Below, one piece after another: positions 52,926-56,114 of a stretch of 56,114 nt of DNA; the stretch's first letter is position 1; every line of letters begins with the position of its first letter. Made by a program: the position numbers and the translations under genes. This DNA is from an uncultured Oscillospiraceae bacterium (GTDB lineage Bacteria > Bacillota > Clostridia > Oscillospirales > Acutalibacteraceae), in contig CATXDC010000017.1 of NCBI GenBank assembly GCA_958366985.1, positions 1 through 56,114 on the forward strand, read 5' to 3'. Under the pieces are notes generated by a model. It was not told where the DNA came from, made no database searches, and worked only from the letters and a program-made list of their open reading frames with translations.

Positions 52926-52959
52926 AGGCTGAAAGGGATTAATTCCTTTCAGCCTTTTT
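52926..52959. terminator. Bidirectional terminator
   Basis: GGCTGAAAGG/CCTTTCAGCC stem followed by TTTTT, 11 bases after the acetyltransferase stop and 9 before the DUF4838 stop on the other strand. Confidence 0.9.
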
Positions 52960-52967
52960 AAATGAAG

Positions 52968-54797
52968 TTACTGAATTTTTAGTTTGAAATTTGTCACCGC
53001 ATAAAACGGAATCTTTTCAGAGTGCTTAAGACGTTTATAATAATATTTTTCAAATTCATCAAGGGAGAGACCCCATTCGCTCAGCTGTCTGAAACCAAAC
53101 TTTCTCGAAAGGGCAAAGAACTCATCGGCGGCTTGTCTTTTGCCTTTGATATCACGGGAAAGCTCCAGCATTTTTGCATACAGTACCGGGATTTTTGCCT
53201 TTTTCACTCTGTCAAGATATTCTTCATTTTCTGCACGGTATTCGGCACGTGCAAAAATGTTGAGATATTCTCTTATATTTTCAGGGGAAAGATAATCGTG
53301 AGCGTGCTGAATGGGGAAATCATAAATTCCCAGTTCTTTCTGAGCTTTAATAAGCTCACGGGAACAGCGGTTCATATATGCGGCTATCAAGGGAGCTGCT
53401 TTTCCGTAGTATGCAGCGAGATAGCGGTTTATAAATTCTTCTGTATTCATTTTGGAGCCGTCCCAGAGCAGACGGGAAAGGAGATAGGTTCTCAAATCAG
53501 CCATTTCGTCGTTTTCCTCACGGGAACCCTGATGGAAAATTCCCTGTACGTTGTTGTCTTCATAGAAACGCTGATTTTCCCTTTGAACGGCAAAATTCGG
53601 GAAAGGCAGAATAAGATGTTTAAAGTTTACAACGTAGTCCCATATGATTATGTGATCGCATATTTCCTTCCAGCCTTCAAGAAAACTTTTGAAATCTGCT
53701 GAGCCCTTTGTGCCTCCTTCGTAATAGGATGAAGCCTGACTTCCTGGCATAGCGCAAAGTTTTATTGCGACGTTTTTCTCAGCTTTAATGGTTTTGGGCG
53801 GACGGATTGTGTTGTGGTATGCGAGGGTAGAGATTATTTTGTCGGGGAATTCCCTTGCAAGTTTGTTGATAAAGGGCAGAAGAGTACCCATTCCGGAGCC
53901 TTCTCTTTCGTTTGCTTCACGGCATTTGGGACATGTACATCCCTTTTGTTCAGCCCAGCTGTCCATTACGCTGAAATCCCAGTACTTGCACTGTGGATTT
54001 TCTTCAATTTTTTTGGCAAGGCGGTCTCTTACTATTTCGTACACTTCGGGATTTGAAAGGCATAAAAGAGCCTCATGACCGGGTCTTATTTTGCCTACCT
54101 TATCGCCTTTTTTGGAATAGTATTCCGGATGATCGGCATAGAACTCTTCGGGGGGAACAAAGCTCCAATAAGTGTGGCACCAGTTGCCCCAGCCGATAAA
54201 CTCAATGCGGTCTCCGTCCTTGTTATCACCAATGCCGTTGAGGCGGAGTTTTTCGTGCCATGGGAAGTAGAGAGCCTCATGAGTGTAGACGCTTCTCCAC
54301 TGCATTTTAGGCTCAAAGATTTTGTTGGGAGGAGAGAGACGTGCGGCGTTTAATTTCGGAATATAGTTTGCATCATGTGCAAGCCACATGCAACCGAGAT
54401 ATTCTTCAAGGAATCCGTAAATCCCGTAGACGGTTCTTATTTCGTCCAGAGCGTATATATAGATTGAATTGCCCTCAGACATAATGCTGAAACCGTTTTC
54501 GGAGGGCACAGCTTTAATCCCTCTGTTTGTTTCACCGATTACTATTTCATGGGTATGAGCTTCTTTTTCATCTGTGAAAATAGGGAATTCGGCTCCTGAC
54601 ATTTCATGTAGTATATTTTTCATATCTATGGCGGCATCACGGATTTTTTCACCTGCGCCGGCGGGAGTTATGATTACATAATCAGTTTTTGAGTTTTCAA
54701 AAAGTACAATTTCATTTTCTTTATGAGCATAAATTTCTTTGGCAAATTTTTTGTCAAAGTCGAGATCCGGGCATAACCTGAGAATTTCTCCAAACAT
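52968..54797 (-). CDS. DUF4838 domain-containing protein
   Basis: 609 aa. An N-terminal alpha-glucuronidase-like domain (about 40-150; EIVIGETNRGI and DEIRTVYGIYGFLEEYLGCMWL) precedes the DUF4838 catalytic-like barrel (about 160-450, with WHEKLRLNGIG, CTCPKCREANERE and ISTLAYHNTIRPP) and a helical C-terminal part. DUF4838 proteins are distant glycoside-hydrolase-like enzymes, usually secreted; this one has no signal peptide and may be cytosolic. AAAGGAG precedes the ATG. Monocistronic. Substrate unknown. Confidence 0.85.
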   Translation of the reverse strand: MFGEILRLCPDLDFDKKFAKEIYAHKENEIVLFENSKTDYVIITPAGAGEKIRDAAIDMKNILHEMSGAEFPIFTDEKEAHTHEIVIGETNRGIKAVPSENGFSIMSEGNSIYIYALDEIRTVYGIYGFLEEYLGCMWLAHDANYIPKLNAARLSPPNKIFEPKMQWRSVYTHEALYFPWHEKLRLNGIGDNKDGDRIEFIGWGNWCHTYWSFVPPEEFYADHPEYYSKKGDKVGKIRPGHEALLCLSNPEVYEIVRDRLAKKIEENPQCKYWDFSVMDSWAEQKGCTCPKCREANEREGSGMGTLLPFINKLAREFPDKIISTLAYHNTIRPPKTIKAEKNVAIKLCAMPGSQASSYYEGGTKGSADFKSFLEGWKEICDHIIIWDYVVNFKHLILPFPNFAVQRENQRFYEDNNVQGIFHQGSREENDEMADLRTYLLSRLLWDGSKMNTEEFINRYLAAYYGKAAPLIAAYMNRCSRELIKAQKELGIYDFPIQHAHDYLSPENIREYLNIFARAEYRAENEEYLDRVKKAKIPVLYAKMLELSRDIKGKRQAADEFFALSRKFGFRQLSEWGLSLDEFEKYYYKRLKHSEKIPFYAVTNFKLKIQ

Positions 54798-55126
54798 AGT
54801 TTTTCTCCTTTAATATATTGTTTACATAAAATGTTATCAAAAAAATTCTTGATTCTCAATTCGAAAAAGAGGCAAATATTAAGCTTGTCTGATGTGTATT
54901 GCGGACAGAAAAAATATCATTTTCAGCAGGCAAGCTGTTTTTATGTCATTAAGTACAAAAAATTGGATGCATTTTCAGCAGTGCTGATAGGTGATGTCTC
55001 ATTATTGACAGTTACAATACCAAGAGCAAAGGCGGGTTAATTATGTTAAAATGAGCTGTTTCCACATTAGATTATGAAATTTGCAAAAGCAATACTGTGG
55101 CTTTGGAAAATCGTTATATTACGAAT

Positions 55127-55155
55127 TTGACAAAAAAATAAGCCTATGCTAACAT
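55127..55155 (+). promoter_or_regulatory. Promoter of the terminal lipoprotein gene
   Basis: TTGACA, 17 bases, TAACAT, 20 bases before the start codon. The rest of 54798-55126 is AT-rich with no gene I can support. Confidence 0.55.
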
Positions 55156-55174
55156 AAGCAAAGGAGGTGCTTTC

Positions 55175-55990
55175 ATGAAAAAAGTTTTGGCACTTATTTG
55201 CGGCGTTATTCTTATTTTTACACTTGCAGGATGTGGTGACAATGCAAGTGGCGGAGAAGGTAATTCTTCATCTGTCAATACCAACGAAAATGTTCAGCAG
55301 ACCGAAAAACATAAAAACAAAGGTTATGATTCCATTGAAATAACCGCTGATGTAGGTGCGGTTACAATAACAACAGGCGACGAGTTTTCACTTAGAACAA
55401 GAAATATAAATGAAGCATGGCTTAAAACCGAAGAGGATGGCAAAAAGTCATATAAAGTTACATATTCTCCTGACGTTTCAACTTCCTCTCAGGCTGGCGG
55501 CTCAACCCATGAACTGATTCTCACTATTCCTGAGGATGATTGTCCTGAAGAGATAATAATCACAATGGGAGCGGGATATCTTAAAGCGAATGGTCTTAAA
55601 TGTGAGAACATACGCATAAATCAAAGTGCCGGCGCCGTAAAAATTAACGGACTTACAGCTGATACAGGCGATTTCAGATGCGGTGCAGGATATTTCAATG
55701 TTGCAAATCTTAAAATCGAGGATAAGCTCGATATAACCGGCGGAATGGGATACTGCGATGTTAATGGTGAATTCGGCGAAGATGTAACAATCAACGGCGG
55801 AGTAGGTGCAATGCGTCTTGATATGGCTGGTTCGAGGGATGATTATGGAATCACTGCTAATACACCTACACGTGTTTTGTACGTTGACCACGCCGTGTAT
55901 AACTCTACCAGTGAAGATACTGATTCTTCCAAAGGTCTTATAACAGTTGAAGGCGGAATAGGCAGAATAGATATTAATTTTGCAGGCTGA
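55175..55990 (+). CDS. Lipoprotein with DUF4097-like beta-helix
   Basis: 271 aa. Signal MKKVLALICGVILIFTLAGC ends in the lipobox LAGC (cysteine near 20). After a Ser/Asn-rich linker the mature part is all beta strands with Asn/Gly turns (AGAVKINGLTADTGDFRCGA, GGMGYCDVNG), typical of the DUF4097/LiaF-like putative adhesin fold. It should be on the outer face of the membrane, perhaps in envelope stress. AAAGGAGG precedes the ATG. Confidence 0.8.
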   Translation: MKKVLALICGVILIFTLAGCGDNASGGEGNSSSVNTNENVQQTEKHKNKGYDSIEITADVGAVTITTGDEFSLRTRNINEAWLKTEEDGKKSYKVTYSPDVSTSSQAGGSTHELILTIPEDDCPEEIIITMGAGYLKANGLKCENIRINQSAGAVKINGLTADTGDFRCGAGYFNVANLKIEDKLDITGGMGYCDVNGEFGEDVTINGGVGAMRLDMAGSRDDYGITANTPTRVLYVDHAVYNSTSEDTDSSKGLITVEGGIGRIDINFAG

Positions 55991-56022
55991 TTCATTTTAA
56001 AAGATTATATTTTCATAATTAA

Positions 56023-56057
56023 AAACGGTGTTCGGAGTTGTTTTCCGAACACCGTTT
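56023..56057 (+). terminator. Terminator of the lipoprotein gene
   Basis: AAACGGTGTTCGGA pairs perfectly with TCCGAACACCGTTT, with a 7-base loop, 33 bases past the stop. Confidence 0.85.
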
Positions 56058-56068
56058 AGTTGTATAAC

Positions 56069-56114
56069 GAAAACCACGCGATAGTCGCGTGGTTCAAAGG
56101 AGCTTAAGCGATGA
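56069..56114 (+). mobile_element. Possible left end of an IS200/IS605-type element (partial)
   Basis: AACCACGCGA/TCGCGTGGTT (10-bp stem, loop TAG, 56072-56094) is followed by AAAGGAG and an ATG at 56111, the last codon in the window. A subterminal hairpin, a ribosome site and a short ORF start in this order are typical of IS200-like left ends in Clostridia. The ORF is cut by the window edge, so this is a suspicion. Confidence 0.4.

Noticed and set aside
53022..53702. 226-residue plus-strand frame
   Set aside because: Antisense to the DUF4838 gene, with Phe/Ile-rich random composition and no ribosome site.
54831..55040. 69-residue plus-strand frame
   Set aside because: No ribosome site, low-complexity start; probably chance in an AT-rich gap.
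1..56114. tRNA, rRNA genes or CRISPR arrays
   Set aside because: No cloverleaf with a GTTCGAATC-type T-loop, no rRNA-like stretch and no regularly spaced repeats were seen by eye; a covariance scan would be decisive.

Overview
The window reads as a chromosomal segment of a low-to-mid GC Bacillota (class Clostridia), most likely a gut Oscillospirales/Ruminococcaceae-type bacterium. This rests on gene content (single-chain GlyRS, pyruvate kinase with a PEP-utilising tail, EF-G2-like factor, WYL regulators, GntR/UTRA regulator, zinc-ribbon membrane proteins), strong AGGAGG ribosome sites, TTG and GTG starts and compact U-tailed terminators. The taxonomic call is an inference. I saw no rRNA, tRNA or CRISPR array.

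Layout. 1-3420: a three-gene operon for an FAD/Fe-S oxidoreductase of the anaerobic glycerol-3-phosphate dehydrogenase type (GlpA-like, GlpB/NADH-oxidase-like and DUF1667 subunits), with a promoter and a terminator-like leader hairpin. 3600-8250: a GntR/UTRA regulator with a small zinc-ribbon gene, divergent from a second copy of the same three-gene operon; TGTACGRACA dyads sit between them. 8590-10336: an alkylglycerone-phosphate-synthase-like FAD enzyme. 10.4-16.6 kb (minus): mfd, a GNAT acetyltransferase and an EF-G2-like factor. 17-31.2 kb: housekeeping and envelope genes: M23 peptidase, a phosphotransferase, an E2-type acyltransferase, pth, prfB, a RING/zinc-ribbon membrane protein, galU, pyk, a small DUF7662 cassette, a prephenate dehydrogenase, a zinc-ribbon membrane protein and glycyl-tRNA synthetase.

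31.3-50.5 kb looks like an accessory island. It carries a PLD-DEAD helicase-DUF3427 protein with a 103-aa partner and a Nudix hydrolase; a zinc alcohol dehydrogenase; a PcfJ-like protein; a DUF262/HNH (GmrSD-like) nuclease translationally coupled to a PPP-type phosphatase; a cytosolic FtsH-like AAA-M41 protease; a membrane coiled-coil protein; and two operons each headed by a paralogous WYL regulator, one with a NADAR N-glycosidase plus an unknown protein, the other with a uracil-DNA-glycosylase-like protein. At its right edge is the N-terminal stub of a Tn916-type integrase. 50.5-56.1 kb: a low-molecular-weight protein tyrosine phosphatase, an MFS exporter with a chloramphenicol-acetyltransferase-type enzyme, a DUF4838 protein and a lipoprotein. 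The window ends in a hairpin resembling the left end of an IS200-type element.

How the genes may work together. The left 10 kb suggests oxidation of glycerol-3-phosphate (or a related polyol phosphate) to a DHAP-like product by two differently controlled isozymes, with an AGPS-type enzyme that would use acyl-DHAP for ether lipids. The island suggests several nucleic-acid-directed stress or defence modules under WYL control. Both are inferences from family knowledge and gene order.
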